A DNA stretch of 64,000 nt from Mixophyes australis (lineage: Eukaryota > Chordata > Amphibia > Anura > Limnodynastidae): positions 53,017,311 through 53,081,310 of the forward strand of contig JAVHZZ010000011.1 of the NCBI GenBank assembly GCA_036250195.1, in the 5' to 3' direction. This document shows, one piece after another, positions 51,618 to 61,650 of this stretch; within the stretch, counting starts at the first letter, position 1; each line of letters begins with the position of its first letter. Made by a program: the position numbers and the translations under genes. The notes below the pieces were generated by a model that did no database searches, was not told the origin of the DNA, and saw only the letters and a program-made list of their open reading frames with translations.

Positions 51618-52482
51618 ATGGACAACAGAGACACAAATCTTTCTACGGCCCAGATCCTGGCCAACCAGATCCAGGCGATTTCTCAAGTCGTACAGGGCTT
51701 ATCCCAGCGTTTGACATCTCAAGAAGAGGCTTCCAGAACCCTGCAGCTTCAGCAAGCCCCCGCTGGCGACACACCAGAGCCCAAAATGAACTTGCCTGAC
51801 CGGTTCTCTGGAAGCAGGTCAGCTTTCTGCAACTTCAAAGAGAGTTGCAGGTTGTACTTCCGCCTGAAACCACGCTCCTCTGGCTTTGAACAGCAAAAGG
51901 TAGGGATCGTTATCTCTCTACTTCAAGGCGACCCTCAGTCTTGGGCCTTCTCCCTTCCTTCAACCAGTCCAGCCTTGCAGACCGTGGATGTCTTCTTCCA
52001 GGCACTGGGCTTACTATACGATGACCCAGACAGGGTGGCCTCAGCTGAGTCTCATCTCCGGGCGTTAAGGCAAGGACGTCGTTCCGCCAAAGAATATTGT
52101 GCGGATGGTCCACCGATAGCGCCTTGAATGATCCGGCACTGCGGAGTCAATTCTGCTTGGGTCTCACCGAGCAAATTAAGGACTCCTTAGTTTAGTATCC
52201 AGTACTCGTCTCGCTTGAAGATTTGATGCAGCTTGTCATTAAAATTGACCGTTGAATTAGAGAGAGGAAAACTGAATGGGAGTCATCAATACCTCTGGGC
52301 GCACCACCCAGTTCTAGTGTTAGTTTGCCGGATTCCCCGGAACCCATGCAGTTTGGTGCTTATCGCTTGCCTGCGGAGGAATGCTCCAGAAGACGCTCAC
52401 TAGGTCTTTGCTTATTTTGTGGCCAACCAGGTCACCTAGTTCGTTCCTATCCTAACAAGGCGGGAAACGCCAAAGCCTAAGC
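51618..52482 (+). pseudogene. gag: element D gag
   Basis: Starts ATG at 51618 (MDNRDTNLSTAQILANQIQA). The capsid has LPDRFSGSRSAFCNFKESC, LYFRLKPRSSGFEQQKV, GDPQSWAFSLPSTSPAL and LLYDDPDRVASAES. A frameshift near 52100 leads to a TGA at 52125. The other frame continues with FCLGLTEQIKDSLV, a stop, SLEDLMQLVIKIDR, and the knuckle LCLFCGQPGHLVRSY (last Cys changed to Tyr). It ends TAA at 52480-52482, overlapping pol at GGGAAAC (52462-52468). Confidence 0.83.
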
Positions 52483-52523
52483 CCTGGTGAAGAGGTGCGC
52501 TTAGGTCTTCATATTGTCTCTTC
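52462..52523 (+). promoter_or_regulatory. element D frameshift signal: GGGAAAC plus pseudoknot
   Basis: G GGA AAC in the gag frame (52462-52468), then a 6-nt spacer. Stem 1 pairs GCCTAAGC (52475-52482) with GCTTAGG-T-C (52499-52507, one bulged T, as in element A). Stem 2 pairs GAAGAG (52489-52494) with CTCTTC (52518-52523). The heptamer is the one used by PEG10. Confidence 0.8.
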
Positions 52524-52860
52524 GGAAAACTCTTTGTTGGTCCCTGGACGTCTAGTCTTCTGTGACAAATGCACGGTTGTGACAGCTTTCCTCAATAGCG
52601 GTGCAGCAGGGAAGTTCCTGGATATTCATTTGGCTCAAACGCTCAAGATTCCGGATATCAAGTTGGGATCAAGCATTACCTGCGGTTTGGATGGTAACCC
52701 CTTGCCTGGGGGTAGAATACTCGCAAAGACTCCGATGGTTCGGTTGTTTGTAGGAGCCCTCCATGGGGAGGAGCTCTCTTTCTTCCTAATAACCTGTCCC
52801 TCTGCTCCATTGATTCTGGGGTATCCTTGGCTTCGCAGCCATAATCCTCATTGATTGGAA
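52495..52860 (+). pseudogene. element D protease
   Basis: A 119-codon frame with FLNSGAAGKFLD at the active site, where the usual catalytic Asp of DSGA is Asn, and [16 protein letters not shown] at the end. The frame breaks at 52854. Without the Asp the protease would be inactive. Confidence 0.8.
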
Positions 52861-53059
52861 AAGAGGGGAAATCATCCGTTGGAGCCCAGAATGTTCTGCT
52901 TCTTGCCTGACTCTACCCCTTAGAGCTCTCCAGCCTAGACCAGTTTTACTGCCTGCACCCTATCAGGACTTTTGTGACGTATTCTGTAAAAGGAAAGCTG
53001 ATTCACTTCCACCACATCGAGAATATGACTGTGCGATTGATCTAGTACCAGGTTCCAAG

Positions 53060-54005
53060 TTGCCCAAAGGGCGTCTATATTCCTTATCCATCCCTGAGAC
53101 TCAGGCCATGGAGCAATATGTGGAGGAAAACCTGAAGAAAGGATTCATTCGCCCCTCTAAATCTCCCGTAGGAGCAGGTTGTTTTTTCGTTTCTAAAAAA
53201 GATGGCAGCCTTAGGCCTTGCATCGATTTCCGTGGTCTGAATAGCATCACTATTAAGAACACATATCCTTTACCATTTATTTCTGTTCTGTTCGACCAGC
53301 TTAAAGCAGCCACTGTATTCTCGAAGATTAACCTCCGAAGGGCCTACAATCTTATCCGAATCAAGAAAGAGGATGAGTGGAAGAATGCCTTTAACACTCA
53401 GTTGGGACATTATGAGTATCTCGTAATGCCATTCGGTTTATGCAACGCTCCGGCAGTCTTTCAGGACCTAATAAACAATGTATTACGGGAGTTCCTTGGA
53501 AAAAACAGTCGTTGTTTATCTGGATGACATTTTAATCTATTCTGAGTGCTTATCTCAGCATCGTCAGCATGTCTGCCAGGTTCTATTAAAATTGCGGGAC
53601 CATCATCTGTACACAAAATGGGAGAAATGTGAATTCGAGGTGTCCACAGTGGCCTTCCTGGGGCACATCATCTCCTCATCAGGATTTGCAATGGATCCTG
53701 CTAAAGTCCAGGCGATACAAGATTGGATCCTCCCTACTAACCTGAAGGCAATCCAAAAATTCCTTGGATTCGCTAATTATTATCGAAGGTTAATTGGCTC
53801 ATTTTCCTCTTTGGTGGCTCCAATCACCGCTCTCACCCGAAAAGGAGCTAACCCAGCTGAGTGGCCCCCAGAAGCATTAGCAAGTTTTTCAGCTCTCAGA
53901 GCTGCATTCTTCTCTGCACCGGTTCTTAGACACCCTGATCCAGAACTTCCATTCATTGTGGAGGTGGATGCCTCGGATGTTGGTGGTGGTGCCATTCTCT
54001 CATAG
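53060..54005 (+). pseudogene. pol: element D reverse transcriptase and RNase H start
   Basis: 53060-53510: [55 protein letters not shown] frameshift near 53505 leads into 53510-54005: [54 protein letters not shown], and RNase H IVEVDASDVGGGAILS ending at a TAG (54003-54005). The YLDD site is intact. Confidence 0.88.
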
Positions 54006-55311
54006 AGTAAAAAAATACATCCTTGTGCCTTCCTCTCTAGAAAGTTTTCACCTGCTGAAATAAATTACGATTTCGGAAACCGTGAATTGCTGGCCATTAA
54101 GTGGGCATTGGAGGAATAGCGACATTGGTTAGAGGGAGCTGCACATACTATTACTATCTTCACTGACCATAAAAATCTCCAATATATTCAGACCGCAAAA
54201 ACTCTGAATCCCAGGCAGGCCCGCTGGGCCCTGTTCTTCACCAGATTTAGGTTCATCATCACATTTCGCCCAGGATCGAAAAACGCTAAAGCCGATTCTT
54301 TGTCTCAAAGTTTTATGGCACGTCATCCTCAGCCTCCTGACCCGCTGCCTATTGTCTCCTTGACCTCTATTCATCTTGGATTAACCTGGGATCTGGGAGC
54401 CACTATTAGACAGTTCCAGAAAATTGCTCCAGTTTAGACTCCTGCTAACAAATTATTTGTTCCGATTCACTTAAGGAAATCCGTCCACATGGAGAGTCAC
54501 GATAACCGTTCAGCGGGTCATCCTGGAATTCGTAAGACCGTTGAAATTCTTTCCCGTTGGCTTTGGTGGCCCACTTTATTTGCTGACGTGGAGGCTTACG
54601 TCCGTGCTTGCCCTGAATGTGCCCGAAATAAATCTGCTAGAAACCGTCCTCCTGGTCTACTGTTACCCTTCCCTACTCCCAGCAGGCCTTGGACCCATCT
54701 GTCCATGGATTTTATTGTTGACCTTCCAGTATCCGCGGGTCATAACACCATTTGGGTAGTCATGGACCAATTCAGTAAGATGGCGCATTTCATTTCCTTA
54801 CCCAAACTACCTGATGCCAGGACCTTGGCCACCTTGTTCCTTACACATGTCTTCCATCTCCACGGTCTTCCTGAAGACATCGTCTCAGATTGAGGGTCCC
54901 AGTTTATTGCACAATTTTGGAGATCCTTTTGTAATTCCATTGGAATCAGTATCAGTCTGTCCTCGGCTTATCACCCTCAGTCGAATGGTCAGACGGAGAC
55001 AACCATCTAGTCCTTGGAACAATTCTTACGTATCTATGTCTCCAAGTTTCATGATAATTGGTCATCTCTGTTGCTTTGGGCGGAATTCGCCTATGACAAT
55101 TCTTGCCATTCCGCTACACACACATCCCCATTCTTTTGTAACCTCGGGTTTCACCCAAAATCTAATTCTTTTGCTTCTACTCTTCCCAGTGGTGATTCCG
55201 GAACACCTGCTTTTACTGCCAGGTTGAGGTCTGTTTGGAAAAGGGTGCACTCCGCACTAGCTCAAGCCTCCCAAAAATCCAAAGCCTTTGCTGACCGCCA
55301 TCGTACTCCAA
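54006..55311 (+). pseudogene. pol: element D RNase H end and integrase, first part
   Basis: RNase H continues after the TAG ([15 protein letters not shown], stop, [22 protein letters not shown]). The integrase zinc finger is SHDNRSAGHPGIRKT to CPECARN (54495-54630). The core has SMDFIVDLPVSAGHNTIWVV, then SD followed by a TGA at 54891 in place of the usual Arg codon (SDRG). It then decays through frameshifts ([15 protein letters not shown] near 54965) to FADRHRTPI at 55311, where the LINE begins. Confidence 0.85.
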
Positions 55312-56040
55312 TCTCTACAATCTATTTTGCACGCTGCGACAAGACTGCTTTTACTTGCAAATCGTTCTTCCTCTGTTGAATCACTCTTTATGTCTCTACA
55401 CTGGCTGCCTGTTTTGTACCGAATCCAATATAAAATACTTTTACTAACCTACAAGGCCATCAACAAAGCTGCACCAACATACATCTCCTCTCTTGTCTCA
55501 AAATATTTCCCAACTCGGCAACTCCGTTCTACACAAGACCTGTGTCTCTCATCCATCCTCATTACATCCTCCCATTCCCGGTTACAGGTCTTTTTTGGGG
55601 CTGCACCCACTCTATGGATTTCTCTCCCTCGCACAGTAAGACTCTCCTGAGGTCTACAAACTTTCAAGCGTTCTCTGAAAACCTACCTCTTCAGACAAGC
55701 CTATAATATTCCTCAGCCACCCTCTTAACCTCGCTACCTTTAGCCTGTTACACAATTTCACACAAGACAACTACCCCCTGATCAACATTGTTGTGTGACT
55801 GGTTAATTTAGCTTATAAGTCACTTTTACCTTTGCAGTCTGGCTGGGCCAAAATGCAAAATGTAGACTTAACCTCATGTGTCAATCTCCCATTGTCCCAT
55901 AGATTGTAAGCTTGCGAGCAGGGCCTTCTCACCTCTTTGTCTGTTTTACCCAGTTTGTTAATTAGTTTATTATATTTGTCCCCAATTTTAAAGCGCTACG
56001 GAATATGTTGGCGCTATATAAATAAATGATGATGATGATG
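55312..56040 (+). mobile_element. L2-like LINE, 5'-truncated 3' end
   Basis: Encodes the C-terminus of an L2/CR1-group non-LTR retrotransposon: LHAATRLLLLANR, SLHWLPVLYRIQYKILLLTY, YISSLVSKYFPTRQLRSTQ and GAAPTLWISLPRTVRLS. The 3' UTR contains ATTGTAAGCTTGCGAGCAGG and ends GGCGCTATATAAATAAATGA followed by TGATGATG, a microsatellite-like tail. It interrupts the element D integrase; the pol frame resumes at 56041. No target duplication was recognised. The exact LINE clade is uncertain. Confidence 0.85.
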
Positions 56041-56514
56041 TTCGTTGAAGGTGGGGGATCGAGTCTGGTTGTCCACACGAAACATCAAATTAAGACAACC
56101 CTGCAAGAAGTTGGGTCCTCGATACATTGGACCATTTACCATTGTAAAACAGATTAATCCAGTAGCATTCAGGCTTAAGCTATCCCCTTCTTTAAAAATA
56201 CCCTCTACATTCCATTGTTCTCTTCTTAAGAAAGCTGCTGCTCCCAGCAAATTCAGTCAGCCTTCCTCTTACAGGCCCCGACCTTTGATTGTGAATGGAG
56301 ACCATGAATACATCGTCGAAAGAATCCTTGACTCAAGGAAGGTTCAAGGCCAAGCTCAATTCCTAGTCCACTGTAAGGGTTACGGCCCAGAAGAGAGATG
56401 TTGGATACCACAGAGGCGTCTCCATGCTGAGAGGTTAATGAAGGAGTTCTTTAAAAAATTTCCTACTAAACCTGGATATCTGGGTTCCTTGACCCCTACT
56501 CAAGGGGGGGTTAC
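56041..56514 (+). pseudogene. pol: element D GPY/F and chromodomain
   Basis: KVGDRVWLSTRNIKLRQPCK, GPY/F LGPRYIGPFTIVKQINPVAF, SLKIPSTFHCSLLKK, then a chromodomain HEYIVERILDSRKV to FLVHCKGYGPEERCW, where the conserved Trp before KG is Cys. It ends just before a GGGGGGG polypurine run at 56503-56509. Confidence 0.87.
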
Positions 56515-57371
56515 TGTTAGTGGTCGCAGTGGCCGCGGGCAGCTCCGTGACTCTCTGGGCTTCCCCGCTGACATCCCGACCGTCGCTATGATGACCGGGG
56601 CGTCACTTCCGGTTTCCACGTCCCGGTTGCCTGGGCAACAACCGGGATGCTCCAGGCTCCCTGTCGCGACGCCCGGCCAGCTGGTTAACAAGCGAGCACG
56701 CACGCACAGGGCTAGTTAGAGTGCAGCCAATCATGGCTAATCAGGTGTTTAGGAGGCAGTGTTTGTGTGTGGGTTATTTATTATGCAGCTGAGCACTGCA
56801 TTACTATTGGACACCAGTACCACTATCTATTAGGCTACTCCTGTGAATACCTGCTAGGGCTATTCCCTGATTGGCTGCTTGGACTATTTAAGGCAGTTAG
56901 GACTGAGTCTCACTGCCGGTTATAGCGTCCTGTTTACAGTTCTGCTGCCTGCTTGTTTTCTCTTTGCTTGGTGTTAAACCTGTGATAGACTTCCCGTGTA
57001 TGAGCCTCGCTTGTTCCTGGACCTTGAACCTATGCTTCTGACCCTGACCATTTGCCTGGAAACCGGATTCTACTACTCCGCCAGTGCCCCTGACCTTTCG
57101 CCTGTCCCTGGATTCCGAAACCTGGGCTTGTGACCCCTGACCTTGGTTTACTCTGTACATTACGCTGTTTGCTGCCGGCATCTACTCTGCCTGAACCCCA
57201 CGCTGCTGTCCGCCAATCACTCCATCCCTGGGTTCTCCTTAGCCGGTATACGATTCTCGACCCTCTGTCAGCCTGCGGCCAAGTCTGTCCCCACCACTAG
57301 GGGCTCCAGCGAACACCAGGCTTTCGGAGTAGACTCCGAGTTTTATTGTGCTGGCTAGGGAGTTCCTGGCA
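56515..57371 (+). mobile_element. element D 3' LTR
   Basis: TGTTAGTGGTCGC to GAGTTCCTGGCA, with the end altered from CTAACA. U3 contains GTTGCCTGGGCAAC (56626-56639, X-box-like), CCAAT boxes (56727 and, inverted, near 56870), a TATTTAAG near 56885 and the GCCGGTTATAGC start segment. It is longer than the 5' copy because the latter lost part of U3. Confidence 0.8.
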
Positions 57372-58131
57372 CTTTTACGTATTTTGAGAAAAATAAAAAA
57401 CCATAACACCGACGAGAACTTTGAAACCATAAAACGAGGAGTTCATGCTGCCTGTCAATTTCAAATCAGTACACAGAGGCTTCTCTCTGATTGGCTAGAG
57501 CATGGGAAAGCTGCCCTGTATTAGTTAGCTCTGTATTAGTTAGTTGGGATGAGACCCCATACGGGGTACATAAAATACTTACGGCTGATAACATAACCAA
57601 TAGCCCTTAGTCTTAACCTTAACTAATAAATCATATAATAAAAGACACCACACCGAGTTGTTGGCAAATAACTCTTATTTATTTAAATAAAACCGTTGCT
57701 GCTATGGTGGTGGGAGAACAATGTACTCGACCGTGTCCATCCATAAGACACACTGTTTCTTAAACTTAATGAGACATCCATCCCCAGACATCCCTCTGGG
57801 CTAATCGTAATGCATCAAAAGTCAGCCCAGATGAGCTGTACTTGCACCGAACCAAAGCCAAATCTTGAAGGGCAATGGTTCCAAACGCCTGACTACCATG
57901 AATGTGTGTTTTAGCCACTTTGCTTATCCTGTACAGTGTTCACCTGCCACTCCAGGTTCCCTACTGAATGTAGGGATTGCACTATACTACCCCTTTACCA
58001 ATTTGCCTAACACCTTATACATCTCTGCTATAAAGATAACTAACCCTTCATCTGTTAGGTACACCCCATCAGGCCTGTAGAAGCCCGGGTCCTGAAACCT
58101 AATTCATGAGTGCTCAATTCTCCGTCCAGCA
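57372..58131. other. unassigned stretch
   Basis: Sequence 3' of element D. No gene or transposon end can be supported. It does not continue the hAT sequence that lies left of the 5' LTR, so that edge has been rearranged. Confidence 0.4.
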
Positions 58132-58402
58132 ATTCATCATCATCCCCATCATCACCATTTACTTATATAGTGCCACTAATTCCGCAGCGCTGTACAGAGA
58201 ACTCACTCACATCATTCCCTGCCCCATTGGGGCTTACAGTCTAAATTCCCTAACACACACACAGACATACAGACTAGGGTCAATTTCTTAGCAGTCAATT
58301 AACCTACCAGTATGTTTTTGTAGTGTGGGAGGAAACCGGAGCACTCGGAGGAAACCCACGCAAACACCGTTGAACATACAAACTCCTCACAGATAAGGCC
58401 AT
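58132..58402 (-). mobile_element. SINE body and tail
   Basis: The minus strand runs GGCCTTATCTGTGAGGAGTT, TTTGCGTGGGTTTCCTCCGA, CCTCCCACACTACAAAAACA, GACTGTAAGCCCCAATGGGG, GCGCTGCGGAATTAGTGGC, ACTATATAAGTAAATG, then a GATGATG tail. The last 70-80 nt match the 3' end of the L2-like LINE at 55900-56040. The tRNA-like head is missing here (compare 29225-29345). Confidence 0.85.
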
Positions 58403-59179
58403 GGTCAGCAATTGACCATAGATACTTGACCATGACCGTATTCACCTTTTTACAGCACGGTCTGCCATTATTCCATCTTGAAAAAATCTCCATACTAGCC
58501 AGGGAACTATGTTACACCAGCATAGGAACAAATCAGGCCAGGAGGCATAAACCCATGCTAGGTTGGACAATATTGCGAAGCCCAACTCAATAGATTTGGC
58601 ATTGCCAAAATAATTTCCATCCAGATGTATAACCAAAATATGGGGAACCCCACTCTCCGCTATTTTCTGGACAGTAGTCCTTTAAAACTTGACCACCTCA
58701 TTCCCCTCCATCTTAACTAAGATACCACTACTGGGCAGGAGAATGCAGCTGTATTACCAGCTGCTTGGTGCAAAGCAGCCCAATGCACGGCGAGTGACCC
58801 AAGACCCAGATCCTCTGTGGAGTTCAATGCACTCTAATGTAGCAAAAACAACACAATTAAAGCACCACATAGCAACATAGCCATCCCATAGGCCATTGTA
58901 CACAGAAGCCATCGAGACAAACCCCACTCTAAGGAGAAGAAGGAAAAATTGGGACAGACAAGGAGGAAAATGAAAAAAGAATGAGAAGAAAATTGAGAAG
59001 AAGAAGACGATAGGCGACACAGGCGAAGCTAAAACTGTCAGAACATTGTGGTACCAATAGCCAATCAGGTCCACTAAGGAGGTAAAATCCAGAGATATCC
59101 CTTTGCTACCCTGCACTCAAGAACAGCAGGCATCAAAATCTTGGGTGAACCCATGAGCAGGAGGATAAGAAAAGTTCAA
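58403..59179. other. unassigned stretch
   Basis: No coding region or RNA can be supported. A purine-rich part lies at 58930-59030. The right end approaches the recombinase remnant of the DIRS-like element. Confidence 0.4.
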
Positions 59180-60780
59180 GAGAGAAGAGAGGGCCTCACA
59201 TATCACTGGTATGCAGTGGACTTCCACTCCTGAATATATGGGCCTGACTCCCCATCCACAGCTGCAGACATCGCCGCACCTATTCTAAACGAACGTATGC
59301 CAAATTGCTCTCTATTCAATCAGAAGGCACCTAGCGTGCTCTTAAAGACTAGTACTAGTACCACTTGAGTGGGGGGAGCCATCACTACAGCTCTGCCACG
59401 GAAACACATCCTTTGACCTCAGCCCAGTAAAGCCAGCGACCACTTGCACAGGGCAAACCAAGTAACCGTGCCGAGGCGACAATGTAACTCACTGCCCCTT
59501 ACCCAGCTGATCCGTCTTGGACTGCCGCACCCTGCAAGATAGTGAATGAGGGTATAAAACAGCAACTTTAGCAGGAGCTAACAAGGAATCTGCTGTGTAC
59601 TTTTTTTTGGGCTCACAATCTGCCAGACATAAATGGTACAGGGAGAACCGTAGAGAGCCCCCTCTGGGGCAAGCATCCGAAACTTGTCCCAATTACCCCT
59701 AGACAGAGCATCCATCAGACTGTTTTCAACACCAGGCACATGCAAAACACTAAAGGAGATGTCATAGGACAGGCAGTGCAACACTAGTCTTCGGAGCAAG
59801 ATGATGACTGTGGAAGAGGTAGTGCTCTGCTTATTAATTGCTTGCACCACTCCCAGGTTGTCAACCAGAAGACAACCTGTTTACCCTGAAATCTAGGTGC
59901 CCATAGCTCTACTGCAACTATGATGTAAACAGTTCCAACATGACCAGATTAGCCTTCCGACCGTAAAGGACCCAATCATTGGGCCAGAGCGACATGCACC
60001 AGTCAACGGCGAAGTAGGTCCCAAACCCCACTTAGCCCACGACATCTGTGAATAACTGGAATTCGGAAGGTCGGGCAAGACACAGATACCGATAAAATCG
60101 TGGAGAAACAACTTCAATACCCACAAGTCTTCCCTAATCTTTTGGGACAAAGGAATGTTACAGTGAGGCTGGGAGAAACTGGTGGTCGCCCTCTCCATCT
60201 TGTGGAAAAAAAAATTGCCCATCAGTATATCTCTACAAGCACAATTAAACAAACCCAGCAGAGTTTGTGCTTTCTTCAGCTGTATCTTTGAGGACTGTAG
60301 CACCTTGCCGACCATCGACAGCAATTTCTCAACCTACACCAGCCCCTTTGAGTGTCAGTCTCAATTCCCAGATAAGGCAACCGATCCGTGGGACCCTCTG
60401 TCTTATCGTGCGCAACCGGCACCCCCAGAGAGTAAACCAGGGACACCAAGGAGAATAAGAACTCTCTGCAGGTCTTGGATTGACCTTGCCCTATCGCCAG
60501 GAAGTGGTCTAAATAGTGAGCAAACCCCCGGTGACCCATTCCAGCTGTCACACAACAATGCAGAAAAGTACTGAAACACTCAAAGAAAGAGCAAGAGACA
60601 GCGCAGCCCATGGGAAGGCACTTGTCCATATAGAACCCGTCCTCCATTTTAAATATTGCAAAAATTTTCGGGGGTGTGGCCATGCATTTGGGGGCGTGGT
60701 AAATGCGCCATTGGGGCGTGGCTAACACATCAAAATCACTAGGCTCTGAATTCGCCGGAGCGTCACATATGTCCAAGCAC
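59180..60780 (-). pseudogene. DIRS-like retroelement remnant: RT, RNase H, tyrosine recombinase
   Basis: Minus strand. RT at 60690-60280 has DGFYMDKCLPMGCAVSCSFF, GMGHRGFAHYLDHFLAIG (HYLDDFL type with the second Asp changed to His), LGVPVAHDKTEGPTD and LPYLGIETD. The connection KIQLKKAQTLLGLFNCACR is at 60280. RNase H end is LVLHCLSYDISFSVLHVPGV with ADALSR-like MDALSRGNWDKFR (59800-59680). At 59320-59200, EQFGIRSFRIGAAMSAAVDG and YIQEWKSTAYQ match the catalytic Arg region of DIRS tyrosine recombinases (usually HSFRIGAA). Frameshifts and stops throughout. Terminal repeats were not found. Confidence 0.85.
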
Positions 60781-61650
60781 TCCTGACTTTCAGGACATCT
60801 AGCCGCAGTGTAGTATACAAAAAATGCAGTGTGTACACAAAGAGTTCAGTCTTGGCCGGCACCTTACATTGGGCACAACACTCACCAAAAATTGGCATTG
60901 TCCCTACTAGAATCACAACATTTGACAGACTGTGCTGCTCTCTCCTACCTGTTCTTCTCACTTTCTCCACCTGTGGCTGCTGGTTTCTTTAGTTGCGGCT
61001 TGTCTGGATCCTGGAATGTTGAAGGACCTATTTGGGGAAAAAAATGGCTACATTTAGAAAATTACAGCCAACCCCGGTGTTAAATCAATAGCACCCACGA
61101 TTAATAATTAGGCCTTCCTCCAGCCCCAACATTAAAATAATAGTATTCACATTTAATAAATAAACCTATTCCCTTCCTGCAAACAGCAATACCTATTTCC
61201 CGCAACCATCACTGCCATTCAATAATTCATAGTCACATTTAATAAATAGACCTCATTCTCCCCAAACTCACCCCCATATTCAATAGCCCCCAAACCACCC
61301 CATCTTAAATTAATAGTCCCCACTATTAAATTGCCTCACCATCACCATACAAACAAAATAGCGCCCATTAATTAGCCACCACCTACCTCACACACACTAC
61401 ATTGCAACAAGCCCCCTGTGCCATCACACACACAATACTGTACCCCTTCATCACAACTACATTGTGCCCCCTTATGCTCACACTGTGCCCTCCATGCTGC
61501 ATTCCCCCCCTTCTTTTTCAATCTGTGCCTCTCTCCCCCTTTTTTTTACTCTCAGCCTCCCTGCCCCTTCTTTTTCACTCTGTGCCTTTCCCCTTTTTTT
61601 TTTTCTGTGCTTCTCTCCCCTTTTATTTTTAATCTGTGCTTCTCTCCCCC
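60781..61650. other. unassigned low-complexity stretch with a CT-rich array
   Basis: 60650-60730 has three GGGG(C/T)GTGG motifs. 61080-61400 shows recurring AATAATAG and ATTTAATAAATA motifs without a clear unit. 61460-61650 is a pyrimidine-rich minisatellite, about 35 bp per unit (CTGTGCCTCTCTCCCCCTTT type), into which the L1 tail runs. No gene was seen. Confidence 0.5.

Larger units (their letters stand above)
51150..57371 (+). mobile_element. element D: chromovirus with LINE insertion
   Basis: Plus-strand element with a truncated 5' LTR (51150-51582), primer-binding site, gag, pol, chromodomain and a 3' LTR (56515-57371). Several stops and frameshifts; an L2-like LINE is inserted at about 55312-56040. 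The 5' LTR begins inside U3 at CCCGCTGACGTCC, so the left edge and target duplication are lost. Confidence 0.85.
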
